From Paenibacillus sp. JNUCC32 (GTDB lineage Bacteria; Bacillota; Bacilli; Paenibacillales; Paenibacillaceae): DNA of 64,000 nucleotides. Made by a program: the position numbers and the translations under genes. The stretch is from NCBI RefSeq assembly GCF_014863545.1, contig NZ_CP062260.1:868001-932000 (forward strand). Direction: 5' to 3'. The notes beneath the pieces were generated by a model that was not told the DNA's origin, did no database searches, and saw only the letters and a list, made by a program, of their open reading frames with translations. Shown in pieces: positions 43,892 to 53,190 of this stretch. Position 1 is the stretch's first letter. Every line of letters begins with the position of its first letter.

Positions 43892-44817
43892 AGACATTCA
43901 AGCCGGAGATGACTTTGGATAAGGCGGTGAGCCATCTCCGGCAGATTGAAGGAGAAGCGGTGCTGAATGTCACCCCCATCGAGATGGGAGAATTAAGCAA
44001 GGTATTCAGTTATCGTAAAGGCGATGCCGATTATGTCATTCATTTTAAAGATAACGGGGACAGCCTTCATAAAGTAAACAAAATCTACAGTATGTACGGT
44101 GATCAATCCTTGCCCATTCCTCGAATCCATAAGATCGGAAGCGTGGGGAATATCCATTACTCGATTTCGGATAAAGTACCCGGTACGCCGATAAGCGCTC
44201 TTGAGCCGGCACAGATTCGAGGGCTGGTTACCGACATCGTCCAGCAATTCATGCGGATCCTTCAGATCCCGATCGGGGAGTCCCATGAGGGGTTCGGGTG
44301 GATTACTCCCGAAGGCAAGGCTGCTCATCATTCATGGCTGGACTACCTGACGTCTGTATTCGATGCGGAGCAAGAAGGTTTCTACCATGGATGGCAGAGC
44401 CTGTATGAGCACAGTTTTCTGGAAAAAGCATTTTTCGAAGAGATCTACCAAACGATGATCGAACTTGTTCGCTATTCGCCATCGGAGCGCTATCTTGTCC
44501 ATGGTGATTTCCATTTGGGCAACATGCTTGGAGAGAACGAAAACGTAACCGGTATCGTGGATTGGGAGATGGCCATGTTCGGCGATTTCATGATGGACGT
44601 CTCCGTTATTCATATGTGGTATCCGATGCTGGGATTTCCCAAGCGGCTGCAGGAAGCGATGGAGCAGCAGGGCGAGAGGATTCCTTATTTTGAAGAAAGG
44701 CTGCTGTGCTATCAGCTATTTCGTGCGCTGGACGGGCTTCGTTTCTATGCGAAGAAGGATGATCAGGGCAGCTATCAGTTCATGAAGAATCATATCACCT
44801 CATTATTAAAAGGATAG
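43888..44817 (+). CDS. Aminoglycoside phosphotransferase family enzyme
   Basis: 309 residues from the ATG at 43888, well spaced from GGAGGGG. Canonical kinase motifs are present: catalytic VHGDFHLGNML (HGDxxxxN) and GIVDWEMA metal site. The N-lobe (IEMGELSKVFSYR) is divergent. It probably phosphorylates a small hydroxyl compound and need not confer drug resistance. It is coupled to the STM3941-like gene and followed by a terminator. Confidence 0.85.
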   Translation: MKTFKPEMTLDKAVSHLRQIEGEAVLNVTPIEMGELSKVFSYRKGDADYVIHFKDNGDSLHKVNKIYSMYGDQSLPIPRIHKIGSVGNIHYSISDKVPGTPISALEPAQIRGLVTDIVQQFMRILQIPIGESHEGFGWITPEGKAAHHSWLDYLTSVFDAEQEGFYHGWQSLYEHSFLEKAFFEEIYQTMIELVRYSPSERYLVHGDFHLGNMLGENENVTGIVDWEMAMFGDFMMDVSVIHMWYPMLGFPKRLQEAMEQQGERIPYFEERLLCYQLFRALDGLRFYAKKDDQGSYQFMKNHITSLLKG

Positions 44818-44840
44818 ATCCCTTCGGGGATCTTTTTTTT
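44816..44840 (+). terminator. Intrinsic terminator after the APH gene
   Basis: AGATCCC, a TTCG-type loop and GGGATCT, followed by eight T; the stem overlaps the stop codon. Confidence 0.85.
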
Positions 44841-45017
44841 GATTATGAGCGTAATGTGCAGCGAAAATGGTTAACTGACGAGTCCGGAATGGTAAGCCAG
44901 GAATACACTGGATTAGGTTGGAATGGAAGAGCCGGGTAGCTTCATGAATCAAGCGTTATCGAATGATGAATATGATGATGAATTTGAGGCGTTAAGATTC
45001 CGAATGGAGGTATGGGA

Positions 45018-45587
45018 ATGGGGACGTCAAACTGGCAGAATTTATCGTATTGCGTGGATCTGATCCGCTATGTAGCTCCCAAGTCCGTTCTGGATATCGG
45101 GGTAGGTTTTGGCCGCTGGGGCATGATCTGCCGGGAGTATTTGGACGTATGGGAAGGACGCGTATTTCGCGCGTATTGGAACACGCGGATCGAAGGAATC
45201 GAGATTTACCCTGTCAATATCGATACCTACCACGAATGCTTCTATAATAAAATCCACGTTGCGGATGCTTACGATCATCTGCAAACGCAAGTCCAGCCGG
45301 GACAATTCGATTTAATCATTCTGGGTGACGTTCTGGAGCATTTTACAAAAGAGCGGGCGCTCATCCTGCTGCAGACCTGCATTGAAAAATCCCGCTTTGT
45401 CCTGCTTAATATTCCGATTGGAACAGACTGGCCGCAGGGCGCTGAATACGGCAATGAGTTCGAGACCCATTTGAGCGAGTGGACAACAGAGGAACTGGAT
45501 CGTTTTCCCGTAGCTGACAAGAGGCATTTTAAGGATTACATTAACCGTGATTTCTCCACGTATTTGTTTTCGATGCCAAGGAAGTAG
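45018..45587 (+). CDS. Class I SAM-dependent methyltransferase
   Basis: 189 residues from the ATG at 45018, seven bases behind GGAGG. SAM-site motifs: SVLDIGVGFGRWGMI (motif I), IEGIEIYPVNID (motif II) and FDLIILGDVLEHF (post-motif). It resembles methyltransferases associated with glycosyltransferases and may belong functionally with the cluster 3 kb upstream, but this is an inference. It sits alone with a terminator after it. Confidence 0.85.
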   Translation: MGTSNWQNLSYCVDLIRYVAPKSVLDIGVGFGRWGMICREYLDVWEGRVFRAYWNTRIEGIEIYPVNIDTYHECFYNKIHVADAYDHLQTQVQPGQFDLIILGDVLEHFTKERALILLQTCIEKSRFVLLNIPIGTDWPQGAEYGNEFETHLSEWTTEELDRFPVADKRHFKDYINRDFSTYLFSMPRK

Positions 45588-45602
45588 GTTTCGTATGAAT
45601 GG

Positions 45603-45637
45603 AGCACCTTCTATGAGGAGGGTGTTTTCTTTTTATT
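45603..45637 (+). terminator. Terminator after the methyltransferase gene
   Basis: AGCACCTTC pairs with GAGGGTGTT (one mismatch) and is followed by a T-rich tail. Confidence 0.6.
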
Positions 45638-45729
45638 CTCTATTGAAAAAATGGTATATTGGAAGAAACGAAGGTCAAATGAAGTATATGATGCGGATAA
45701 AACATAGAGAAATGAGCTGATTCTATTCT

Positions 45730-46620
45730 ATGAAAAAGATCGTTTTAGCTGGTGGAACTGGTTTTATCGGAACTTATCTTGCGAAAAAATTCACGAATGA
45801 GCTGCAAGCACAGGTACTTATGATCTCCCGACGGCAGGGTCATATCGCATGGAACGATCGCGAGGCCATCGTCGCTGCCTTGGAGGGGGCGGATATGCTC
45901 ATTAATTTAGCGGGCAAATCCGTTAATTGCCGTTACAATGAAACCAACAAGGAGCTTATTCTGAAATCGAGAACAGAGACAACGAACATACTCGGCAGCG
46001 CCGTCGAGGCCTGCCGTATTCCTCCGCGAACCTGGTTTAATTCCAGCACGGCCACGATTTATCGCCATGCCGAAGATAAGCCGATGACGGAGGAGCAGGG
46101 CGAGATCGGCGAAGGCTTCTCCGTCGAGGTTGCCAAGGAATGGGAGCGCGCTTTCTTCTCATTCCGATTGCCTCAGACGAGGCAAATCGCCCTGCGCATT
46201 GCCATTGTGCTGGGACCTGGCGGAGGCGTTATGACGCCTTATGTTAACTTGGTAAAATTCGGGCTCGGCGGCGTTCAAGGTACGGGGAAGCAAAGGTTCA
46301 GCTGGATTCATGTGGAGGATCTGTACCGCATGATTCTGTTTTTGCAGGAGAAGGAAGAGCTGAGCGGGGTTTTCAACGGTGCTTCTCCCTATCCGGTGAC
46401 GAACAAGGAACTGATGGAGCAGCTTCGGCTTGCGTTGAATCGCAGAATAGGATTGCCGTCGCCTAAATGGCTGCTTGAGATAGGGGCCGGGCTTATTCGT
46501 ACGGAAACGGAACTCGTGCTGAAGAGCCGCTGGGTGATTCCGGACAGACTCTGCAAGGCAGGTTTTCATTTTGCGTACGATACGCTGAATAAAGCACTGG
46601 CCGACATCTTGAAACGATAA
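45730..46620 (+). CDS. TIGR01777 family epimerase (YfcH-like)
   Basis: 296 residues of the extended SDR fold. The NAD(P) motif is GGTGFIG (residues 8-14), LINLAGKSVNCRYN and the active-site region NSSTATIY are the TIGR01777 signature, and a C-terminal domain begins about residue 230 (RIGLPSPKWLLEIGA). Substrate unknown; B. subtilis YfhF and E. coli YfcH are relatives. A -10-like TATATT lies about 75 bases upstream. Confidence 0.9.
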   Translation: MKKIVLAGGTGFIGTYLAKKFTNELQAQVLMISRRQGHIAWNDREAIVAALEGADMLINLAGKSVNCRYNETNKELILKSRTETTNILGSAVEACRIPPRTWFNSSTATIYRHAEDKPMTEEQGEIGEGFSVEVAKEWERAFFSFRLPQTRQIALRIAIVLGPGGGVMTPYVNLVKFGLGGVQGTGKQRFSWIHVEDLYRMILFLQEKEELSGVFNGASPYPVTNKELMEQLRLALNRRIGLPSPKWLLEIGAGLIRTETELVLKSRWVIPDRLCKAGFHFAYDTLNKALADILKR

Positions 46621-46723
46621 GGGATTCTGAACGCGCGCCCTGGCTTGACTTTGCAGAAAATGATTACATATGGCAACAGAACGGATAGAATGGGTTTAAT
46701 AGATGAGAGAGGGGTGTCCGAAC

Positions 46724-47233
46724 ATGAATCAGGAGTTTACGATTGTGGAGATCGACCGATTAGATACCGACACGCATCATCAATTAACGGAATTATTGAT
46801 TCGGGTTGTAGAAGATGGGGCCTCGGTGGGATTCTTAGCTCCGCTGTCTTATGATGAAGCTTCCGCTTACTGGAAGGATGCGCTTGGCGCAGGGGTTACC
46901 CTGTGGGCAGCCATGCAGGATGGGAAGATGATCGGCACGGTTCAATTGCAATGCGCAACGAAAGCGAATGGCAGACACCGGGCCGAGGTGGCGAAATTGA
47001 TGGTAGATCCGGCTTCCCGCCGCGGAGGTATCGGCAGAACGCTGATGCTGCATCTGGAGCCGAAAGCCAAGGCAGAGGGCAGAACCCTATTGGTCTTGGA
47101 TACCCGGGAGGGGGACCCTTCCAACAAGCTGTATCAGTCTCTGGGTTACATCCAAGCTGGAGTTATACCCGATTATGCCATATCCTCTAACGGTGAGCTT
47201 GCCGGAACGGTGCTGTATTACAAGCGCATCTAA
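46724..47233 (+). CDS. GNAT family N-acetyltransferase
   Basis: 169 residues from the ATG at 46724, behind GAGAGGGGTG; the frame is open from 46703. Acetyl-CoA motifs: VAKLMVDPASRRGGIGRTLM and NKLYQSLGYIQAG. The acceptor is unknown. A terminator follows 110 bases later. Confidence 0.87.
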   Translation: MNQEFTIVEIDRLDTDTHHQLTELLIRVVEDGASVGFLAPLSYDEASAYWKDALGAGVTLWAAMQDGKMIGTVQLQCATKANGRHRAEVAKLMVDPASRRGGIGRTLMLHLEPKAKAEGRTLLVLDTREGDPSNKLYQSLGYIQAGVIPDYAISSNGELAGTVLYYKRI

Positions 47234-47343
47234 GATTATTTTCCCATTTATATCGCGGTGGGCTTTATCGTATCCAACGGGGCATGGAAAGGGAATAACA
47301 AGCGATATGAAAGGATGACCAAGGTCGATGACAAAGAGCGCAG

Positions 47344-47376
47344 GAACTTGCCGTAGCGGTGAGTTCTTTTTTTTTT
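47344..47376 (+). terminator. Terminator before the SNF2 gene
   Basis: GAACTTGCCG pairs imperfectly with CGGTGAGTTC and is followed by ten T. Confidence 0.75.
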
Positions 47377-47435
47377 GAAGATATGAGAAAATGGTATACT
47401 GTTTTTTAACAGGCAATAGAGAAAGGAATGTGGTT

Positions 47436-50400
47436 ATGGGTTACCAGCTGACTGAACGGGTGATCAAACTGTTATGCGGAAAAACCTCCTACGACCGCGG
47501 CGGGGTTTTATATAGAGATGGTTATGTATCGATGCTGAAGCAGGATCCGGACGCTCGAAAATACGAGGCTGAAGTGAAAGATCAGGACTCGGGAATCGCC
47601 TATGCGGAGATTGACTCGAACGGGGACGTATACACGGAATGCAGCTGCATCGATTACGGATTTTCCCGAAAGCGGTGCAGGCATATTGCGGCTCTCCTCC
47701 TGAACATACGGGATATTGAACAAACGGTTGAAGCTCCGATGCGCCCCTTTCCATCATTATTACATCCTTCCGCCAACGTGAACATGGAAGAAGGACAGTT
47801 AACGCCCCGGCACTCACCGGAATATGGCAGAAGCTCGGGCGAAAGAGAACGGGATGCGCTGCTCAGCAGCCAGCTGCTCGGATTGTTCACGTATTCCGGC
47901 GGCAGGAGGGCTGCGGCGACATCCCGCTTTGATACCCGAGAGGTTCTGGAGATGGAGTGCATTTTCAAGCTATATCCGCACGGGGACCGGAAATACCTGT
48001 TCGGCGTCGAGCTGCGAGTAGGGAACAAACGCTTGTACATCGTACAGCGGATTCGGGAGTTCTTAGCGTGCGTGAAACGCGGCGCAGCCTGCGTGTTCAC
48101 GAAGAATTTCACTTACGATCCGGAGGTGCACAGCTTCAAAAGGGAGGATGACGCGCTTCTGCAGGAGCTGATCCGTATTTCCGATCATGAGAGCATGTAT
48201 CAACAGTCACTGGACATTTACGCTTCGCCTGGCAAAAAGGGGAACGGCGACCGAATGCTGATCATTCCTCCTGCCTTTTGGCCTCAAGTACGGGAGGCGC
48301 TCGGTTCTTCGGATCGTGCCCTCTTGTCTATGGATGGAATTATGACGGATAAGCTGGAGTTCGCTCAGGAACCGATCCCGCTGCAATTCGAGTTCGATGA
48401 GGCTGCGGATGATCAATATCTGATGAAGATCGATGGATTGGAGCGGATCACCGTGCTGGAGGGGTACGGGGTCGTCATTGCGGATGGCAGGCTGATACAG
48501 CTTGAGATGGATGCTTGCAAAAGGCTCGCCGAGATGAAGCTGCTGCTTGAACCTTCCAACACACCGCATATTCGGATACAGCCGGAGATGATGGAGTCCA
48601 TCATGGAGCGGGTGGTACCGGGGCTGATGAAACTGGGCAGCGTGCATGTGGCGCAGACCGTGTCCGACCGCATCGTCAAAACGCCTTTGAAAGCGAAGCT
48701 GTTTCTGGACCGTGTCCGCGGCCGTCTATTGGCCGGACTCGAATTTCAATACGGCGACATCATCATCAATCCGCTGGAGGGACACCGCGCCAAACGCAGC
48801 AGCAGCTCGATTCTTGTACGCGATGGAGAGACGGAGCAGCGGATTCTGGAGCTCATGGAGAACGCCTCTTTTGCCAGGACTGACGGCGGTTTCTTCATGA
48901 ATGACGAGGATGCCGAATATGAATTTTTGTATCATACGATTCCGCAGCTGGAGAAGCTGCTGGTTGTTTATGCAACGACGGCGGTGAAGGAGCGGGTGCT
49001 CACTGAACCGATGGGAGCCAAGGTTCGGGTGGAGGTCGATGAACGGACGGATTGGCTTGAACTGAAGTTTGACATGGAGGGGATTCGCGAAGCCGAAATC
49101 CGGGAAATCGTCAAATCGCTCGAAGAAAAGCGCAAATATCATCGGCTGCGAAACGGAGCGCTGCTTCCGCTGGAAAGTGCGGAGTTCCAGGCCATGGTTG
49201 CTTTAATGAACCGGGTGGGACCTTGGCTGTACGAAGGGGAGGGGACGCGGTTTAAACTGCCGGCGGTCCAAGGACTTCAACTGCTGGATTGGGAGGATTC
49301 GGGATCATCGGTCCAGCTTGGCCGTTCCCTGCGCCGGATGCTGCAGAATGTGAAGAATCCGGATCATTTGGACTTTGCCGTGCCGGCCAGCCTGGAAACG
49401 GTTCTCCGGGATTATCAGAAGTTCGGCTTCCAGTGGATGAAGACGATGGCCCATTACCGCTTCGGCGGCATCTTGGCCGATGATATGGGACTAGGCAAAA
49501 CCATTCAGAGCATCGCTTTCATGCTGTCGCTGCTGCCTGAGATCCGGGAGCGCAAAGAACCCGCGCTCATTGTGGCTCCTGCCTCCCTGCTCTATAACTG
49601 GTTTAACGAGCTTAAGAAGTTTGCGCCGGAGATCAAGGCCGTCATTGCCGATGGCACGCTGTCCGAGCGCGCGAAGGTGATCCAGAATATAGGCAAAGCG
49701 GATGTTGTCATCACTTCTTACCCGCTGCTCCGCAGGGATATCCAGCGATATGCGAAACTGCCTTTCTTAACCTTGATTCTGGATGAAGCCCAAGCCTTCA
49801 AAAATTACGCGACGCAAACGGCTCAAGTCGTAAAAACGCTCCATGCCCGTTATCGGTTTGCGTTGACAGGCACGCCGGTCGAGAATCGCCTGGAGGAATT
49901 ATGGTCCATCTACGATGCCGTTTTCCCGGCTCTTTTCGGTGACCGTAAAGCATTTCATGAACTGCCTAAAGAAGCGGTGGTGAAACGGGTGCGTCCTTTC
50001 CTGCTCCGCAGGCTGAAATCGGACGTGCTTAAGGAGCTGCCGGAGAAAATCGAGACGATTCAGGCCTCAGGCCTGCTGATCGAACAGAAGAAGCTGTATA
50101 CCGCCTATCTTGCGAAACTGCGGCAGGAGACGCTTAAGCATTTGGCACAGGACGGTTTCCAGAAGAACCGGATCCGCATCCTGGCGGGCATTACCCGCTT
50201 GCGACAGATCTGCTGTCACCCGGCTCTGTTCGTGGAAGGCTACGAGGGCGGTTCGGCCAAGCTTGAGCAGCTGCTGGAAACGATCGAGGAATGTCGTCTT
50301 GCAGGGAGACGGATGCTGGTATTCTCCCAGTTTACAGGCATGCTGAACCTGATCGCCGGGGAGCTGGGATATCGGGGGATTCCGTTTTTTTACCTGGACG

Positions 50401-50771
50401 GACAGACGCCGGGATCGGAGCGGGTGGAGCTGTGCGAACGCTTCAACGAGGGGGAACGCGAGGTATTCCTGATATCGCTGAAGGCAGGCGGAACGGGGCT
50501 CAATCTGACCGGGGCCGATACGGTGATCCTGTATGACCTGTGGTGGAATCCGGCAGTCGAGCAGCAGGCGATGGACCGGGCGCACCGTATCGGTCAGAAG
50601 AAGGTTGTGCAGGTCATACGCTTCGTTGCTCAAGATACGATCGAGGATAAAATGGTGGCTCTGCAGCAGAAGAAAAAGGATCTGATCGAGGAGCTGGTTC
50701 AGCCGGGGGAAGAGTCGCTTTCAAGCTGGTCCGAAGCGGAAATTCGGGAGCTGCTTGCCCTTCAGGGCTAA
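47436..50771 (+). CDS. SNF2 family helicase with SWIM zinc finger
   Basis: 1111 residues from the ATG at 47436 (behind AAAGGAATGTGG); an in-frame upstream ATG at 47391 is less likely. An N-terminal SWIM zinc finger is seen with ligands Cys69, Cys71, Cys81 and His83. The helicase part has motif I DDMGLGKT (about residue 681), motif II LDEAQ (DEAQ rather than DEAH), ALTGTPVENRL, LVFSQFT, SLKAGGTGLNLT and AHRIGQ, as in bacterial RapA/SNF2 DNA translocases. It probably remodels protein-DNA complexes. It is a single unit; a small hypothetical follows. Confidence 0.93.
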   Translation: MGYQLTERVIKLLCGKTSYDRGGVLYRDGYVSMLKQDPDARKYEAEVKDQDSGIAYAEIDSNGDVYTECSCIDYGFSRKRCRHIAALLLNIRDIEQTVEAPMRPFPSLLHPSANVNMEEGQLTPRHSPEYGRSSGERERDALLSSQLLGLFTYSGGRRAAATSRFDTREVLEMECIFKLYPHGDRKYLFGVELRVGNKRLYIVQRIREFLACVKRGAACVFTKNFTYDPEVHSFKREDDALLQELIRISDHESMYQQSLDIYASPGKKGNGDRMLIIPPAFWPQVREALGSSDRALLSMDGIMTDKLEFAQEPIPLQFEFDEAADDQYLMKIDGLERITVLEGYGVVIADGRLIQLEMDACKRLAEMKLLLEPSNTPHIRIQPEMMESIMERVVPGLMKLGSVHVAQTVSDRIVKTPLKAKLFLDRVRGRLLAGLEFQYGDIIINPLEGHRAKRSSSSILVRDGETEQRILELMENASFARTDGGFFMNDEDAEYEFLYHTIPQLEKLLVVYATTAVKERVLTEPMGAKVRVEVDERTDWLELKFDMEGIREAEIREIVKSLEEKRKYHRLRNGALLPLESAEFQAMVALMNRVGPWLYEGEGTRFKLPAVQGLQLLDWEDSGSSVQLGRSLRRMLQNVKNPDHLDFAVPASLETVLRDYQKFGFQWMKTMAHYRFGGILADDMGLGKTIQSIAFMLSLLPEIRERKEPALIVAPASLLYNWFNELKKFAPEIKAVIADGTLSERAKVIQNIGKADVVITSYPLLRRDIQRYAKLPFLTLILDEAQAFKNYATQTAQVVKTLHARYRFALTGTPVENRLEELWSIYDAVFPALFGDRKAFHELPKEAVVKRVRPFLLRRLKSDVLKELPEKIETIQASGLLIEQKKLYTAYLAKLRQETLKHLAQDGFQKNRIRILAGITRLRQICCHPALFVEGYEGGSAKLEQLLETIEECRLAGRRMLVFSQFTGMLNLIAGELGYRGIPFFYLDGQTPGSERVELCERFNEGEREVFLISLKAGGTGLNLTGADTVILYDLWWNPAVEQQAMDRAHRIGQKKVVQVIRFVAQDTIEDKMVALQQKKKDLIEELVQPGEESLSSWSEAEIRELLALQG

Positions 50772-50821
50772 TCGGCCGGATAAGATGATACGCGTTCCAA
50801 AGGATACAAGGAGCTGTTGTT

Positions 50822-51394
50822 TTGAAAAAAGCCATGTTTCTCATACTGGCGGCCGTTGTGGTCGTCATCAGCTACCTGCCACTGTTCCTGGACGGCTATG
50901 CATACAATGAAGAGCAGGCGATACGGCGCGTTCACCCTGCGTATACCGGGGATAAGCTGTACGAGAAGTCAGAGGATCATCATATGCTGATCGTCTGGCA
51001 AGATGGGAATGTAAAGACGGTCAACGTCCTGGAGAGTAAATGGGGACTGCTGCATAAAATTACGAACGGAGTCGCGCTGGAACCCAAGTCCGAAGATGAA
51101 CCTTTTGTACGAACCTGGTCTGCCAGTCATCGTGGTGACGGCATCTATGACACCCTGGTGGCGGTGGAGACGTCGGAATCCGAAAGCAAGAAAATCATCG
51201 TCACCAATGAGCCTTGGGACGATAAACCGATCGAAGATCTGGAACAGGTGAAGGCTTTAGCAGGGATTTACATGGAAATCGACGTGGAGCAAGGCTACGC
51301 CATCCATTATGAACAGCTGCCAGCCGACCAGACCGGCGGCTTCATATTTCGGAGCATCGATGCCGAAGGGAATATTCTTTCCGTTCAACCGTAG
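50822..51394 (+). CDS. Membrane-anchored extracytoplasmic protein, unknown
   Basis: 190 residues from a TTG at 50822, behind AAGGAG. One N-terminal hydrophobic segment (about 4-22) is followed by a soluble domain with mixed alpha/beta composition (HHMLIVWQDGNVKTVNV, DTLVAVETSESESKKII). I recognise no family. It starts 50 bases behind the SNF2 gene and may be co-transcribed. Confidence 0.65.
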   Translation: MKKAMFLILAAVVVVISYLPLFLDGYAYNEEQAIRRVHPAYTGDKLYEKSEDHHMLIVWQDGNVKTVNVLESKWGLLHKITNGVALEPKSEDEPFVRTWSASHRGDGIYDTLVAVETSESESKKIIVTNEPWDDKPIEDLEQVKALAGIYMEIDVEQGYAIHYEQLPADQTGGFIFRSIDAEGNILSVQP

Positions 51395-51484
51395 CGGATG
51401 GGCGCTAAGCATAAACGCTGATATAATAGGATGTATGTGATGTATGCAGCATTTACTCCAGATATAGAATAGGACGGTTCTCGG

Positions 51485-51835
51485 ATGATCTCTTTTTTAT
51501 TAACGTTAAAACGTCTCCTCAGCGGTTTGTTTCGAGCGTTCAAGCAGCGGTATTTCATGGCGCTGTTTGTGCTGATCGTCATCATGCTGTTATCGGGCAC
51601 GATGTTTTATACCAGGCAAGAAGGCTTGTCGGTGCTGGATGCCCTTTATTTCTGCGTGGTGACCTTGAGCACGGTAGGGCATCCGGAATTCGTGCCGCAG
51701 ACGCCGCTCGGAAAAACCTTCACCATGGTTTACATCGTGGTCGGGACAGGCTTGTTCCTCGGAATGGTCGGACAGTTGGCGTATGCTTTAATCCGTACGA
51801 ATCAAAGGGAAGAGAAGAAGACAACAAATTCATAA
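51485..51835 (+). CDS. Two-TM potassium channel-like protein with non-canonical filter
   Basis: 116 residues of the Ion_trans_2 fold: helix 1 (about 24-41), a pore helix with LYFCVVTLSTVGHPEFVP, and helix 2 (about 76-100). The selectivity filter reads TVGHPEF instead of TVGYGD, so its ion preference is uncertain. The ATG at 51485 lacks a strong RBS; a GGA lies near. A -10-like TATAAT lies about 60 bases upstream, and a terminator follows. Confidence 0.78.
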   Translation: MISFLLTLKRLLSGLFRAFKQRYFMALFVLIVIMLLSGTMFYTRQEGLSVLDALYFCVVTLSTVGHPEFVPQTPLGKTFTMVYIVVGTGLFLGMVGQLAYALIRTNQREEKKTTNS

Positions 51836-51844
51836 TGGAAACGA

Positions 51845-51878
51845 AGAAACAGCCCTGGCGCCGGGGCTGTTTCTTTTT
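51845..51878 (+). terminator. Terminator after the channel gene
   Basis: AGAAACAGCCC pairs perfectly with GGGCTGTTTCT, followed by TTTTT. It can also serve the convergent minus-strand gene. Confidence 0.85.
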
Positions 51879-51917
51879 CGGATGCGGAAATGCTTGGTTA
51901 ATCGATCCAGAGCAGGT

Positions 51918-52400
51918 CTATTCAACCGTCACCGCAAAATAAAAGCGGGCTTCTCCTTGATCCAGAGGCCATGTGCAGTGAATTTCGTACAGGTACGAGC
52001 CGGCTTTCGCTGGCACGGTATATCCATCGTTACCTGAATCCGTCAGGTTGAGGATGGTGAAGCCATGTATTCCTTCGGGCGGCGTCGATTGAATGTCGGC
52101 ACCGCCTTGGACCACAACCGGCGTCATATCCTCGAGCCTGGGACGGGCCGCATCCGTCGTTGCGCAGTTAACCCCGTTGCACCAGGAATAACCGCCACGT
52201 TGCAGATTGATCTCGGTGCCGTCAATGCTGACCTTGGGCAGCGGAGGTTCGGCGGCCTTCACCCACAGGGTCTGAACGGCATTGCGGGCATTTTCCTTCG
52301 AGATCGGCGTTACGTTCTCGGACCTGGATCCGATGTAGTACCCGGTACCGAACACCATGATTAGAAGAAAGATGTATAACACCGGCCGCATTTTTTTCAT
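51918..52400 (-). CDS. Exported/anchored protein of unknown function
   Basis: 160 residues. An N-terminal hydrophobic stretch (about 7-22) with an uncleaved-looking start (KKMRPVLYIF) suggests a membrane anchor. The extracellular part contains WCNGVNC and, later, EIHCTW, so a disulfide is plausible. I do not recognise a family. The ATG follows AAGGGGGGACAGC. It is a single unit, convergent with the channel gene. Confidence 0.6.
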   Translation of the reverse strand: MKKMRPVLYIFLLIMVFGTGYYIGSRSENVTPISKENARNAVQTLWVKAAEPPLPKVSIDGTEINLQRGGYSWCNGVNCATTDAARPRLEDMTPVVVQGGADIQSTPPEGIHGFTILNLTDSGNDGYTVPAKAGSYLYEIHCTWPLDQGEARFYFAVTVE

Positions 52401-52545
52401 GTCCAGCTGTCCCCCCCTTTATATCCTTTGTCTCATAACTTGCTAGAAAATATGTTATAATTTTGAAATCAGCCACTTCCATTATAAACCAATCACGGAT
52501 AACAGGCGTTATATATTATGAGATTCTTTGAAGAGGATGAAACCT

Positions 52546-53163
52546 ATGACAATAAAATGGTTAGCGTGGGCCAAGGAGATGCAGGCCATCAGCCAGGCCG
52601 GACTGGAGTATACGAGGGACGTTTACGACAAGGAACGGTTTGAGCAGCTGAGGGAGCTCAGCATCCAGATCATGCAGGAGTATACCGAAGCAGGCGAAGA
52701 GAAGATCCGTACGCTGTTTGCGAGTGAAACCGGATACCAGACGCCGAAGGTGGATGTCCGCGGCGTTATTTTTCAAGACGGAAAGCTGCTGCTGGTGAAG
52801 GAAAAGGCCGACGGGGCCTGGGCGCTGCCGGGAGGATGGGCGGACATCGGCTTATCCCCTGCGGAGGTCGTGGTGAAGGAAGTGAAGGAAGAGGCCGGTT
52901 ACGACGTGCGTGCAGGGAGGCTGCTGGCCGTATTGGACAAGAAATTTCATAACCATCCGCCCTCGGCCTTCCACGTGTACAAAATGTTCATTCAGTGCGA
53001 CATTACGGGCGGAGCCGCAGGCGTGGGGACCGAAACGTCCGCGGTCGGTTTTTTCCCTCAGGACGAACTGCCGCCGTTGTCCGAAGAACGGAATACCAAG
53101 GAACAGCTGAAGAGAATTTTCGAATTCGAGAACGACCCGCATTTGCCGACTTGGCTGGATTAA
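52546..53163 (+). CDS. Nudix hydrolase with N-terminal helical Nudix_hydro domain
   Basis: 205 residues from ATG 52546 (behind AAGAGG). An N-terminal helical segment (WLAWAKEMQAISQAGLEY, about 1-60) of the type found in YjhB-like Nudix proteins precedes the Nudix fold, whose box reads GGWADIGLSPAEVVVKEVKEEAGY. This subgroup includes ADP-ribose pyrophosphatase-like enzymes. The substrate is not determined. It is followed 27 bases later by the PBP gene. Confidence 0.85.
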   Translation: MTIKWLAWAKEMQAISQAGLEYTRDVYDKERFEQLRELSIQIMQEYTEAGEEKIRTLFASETGYQTPKVDVRGVIFQDGKLLLVKEKADGAWALPGGWADIGLSPAEVVVKEVKEEAGYDVRAGRLLAVLDKKFHNHPPSAFHVYKMFIQCDITGGAAGVGTETSAVGFFPQDELPPLSEERNTKEQLKRIFEFENDPHLPTWLD

Positions 53164-53190
53164 ACCATATAACAAAGGAGCGTAGACAAT

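Noticed and set aside
44923..45063. 46-codon ORF overlapping the start of the methyltransferase gene
   Set aside because: It has no RBS and its second half overlaps the well-supported methyltransferase in another frame.
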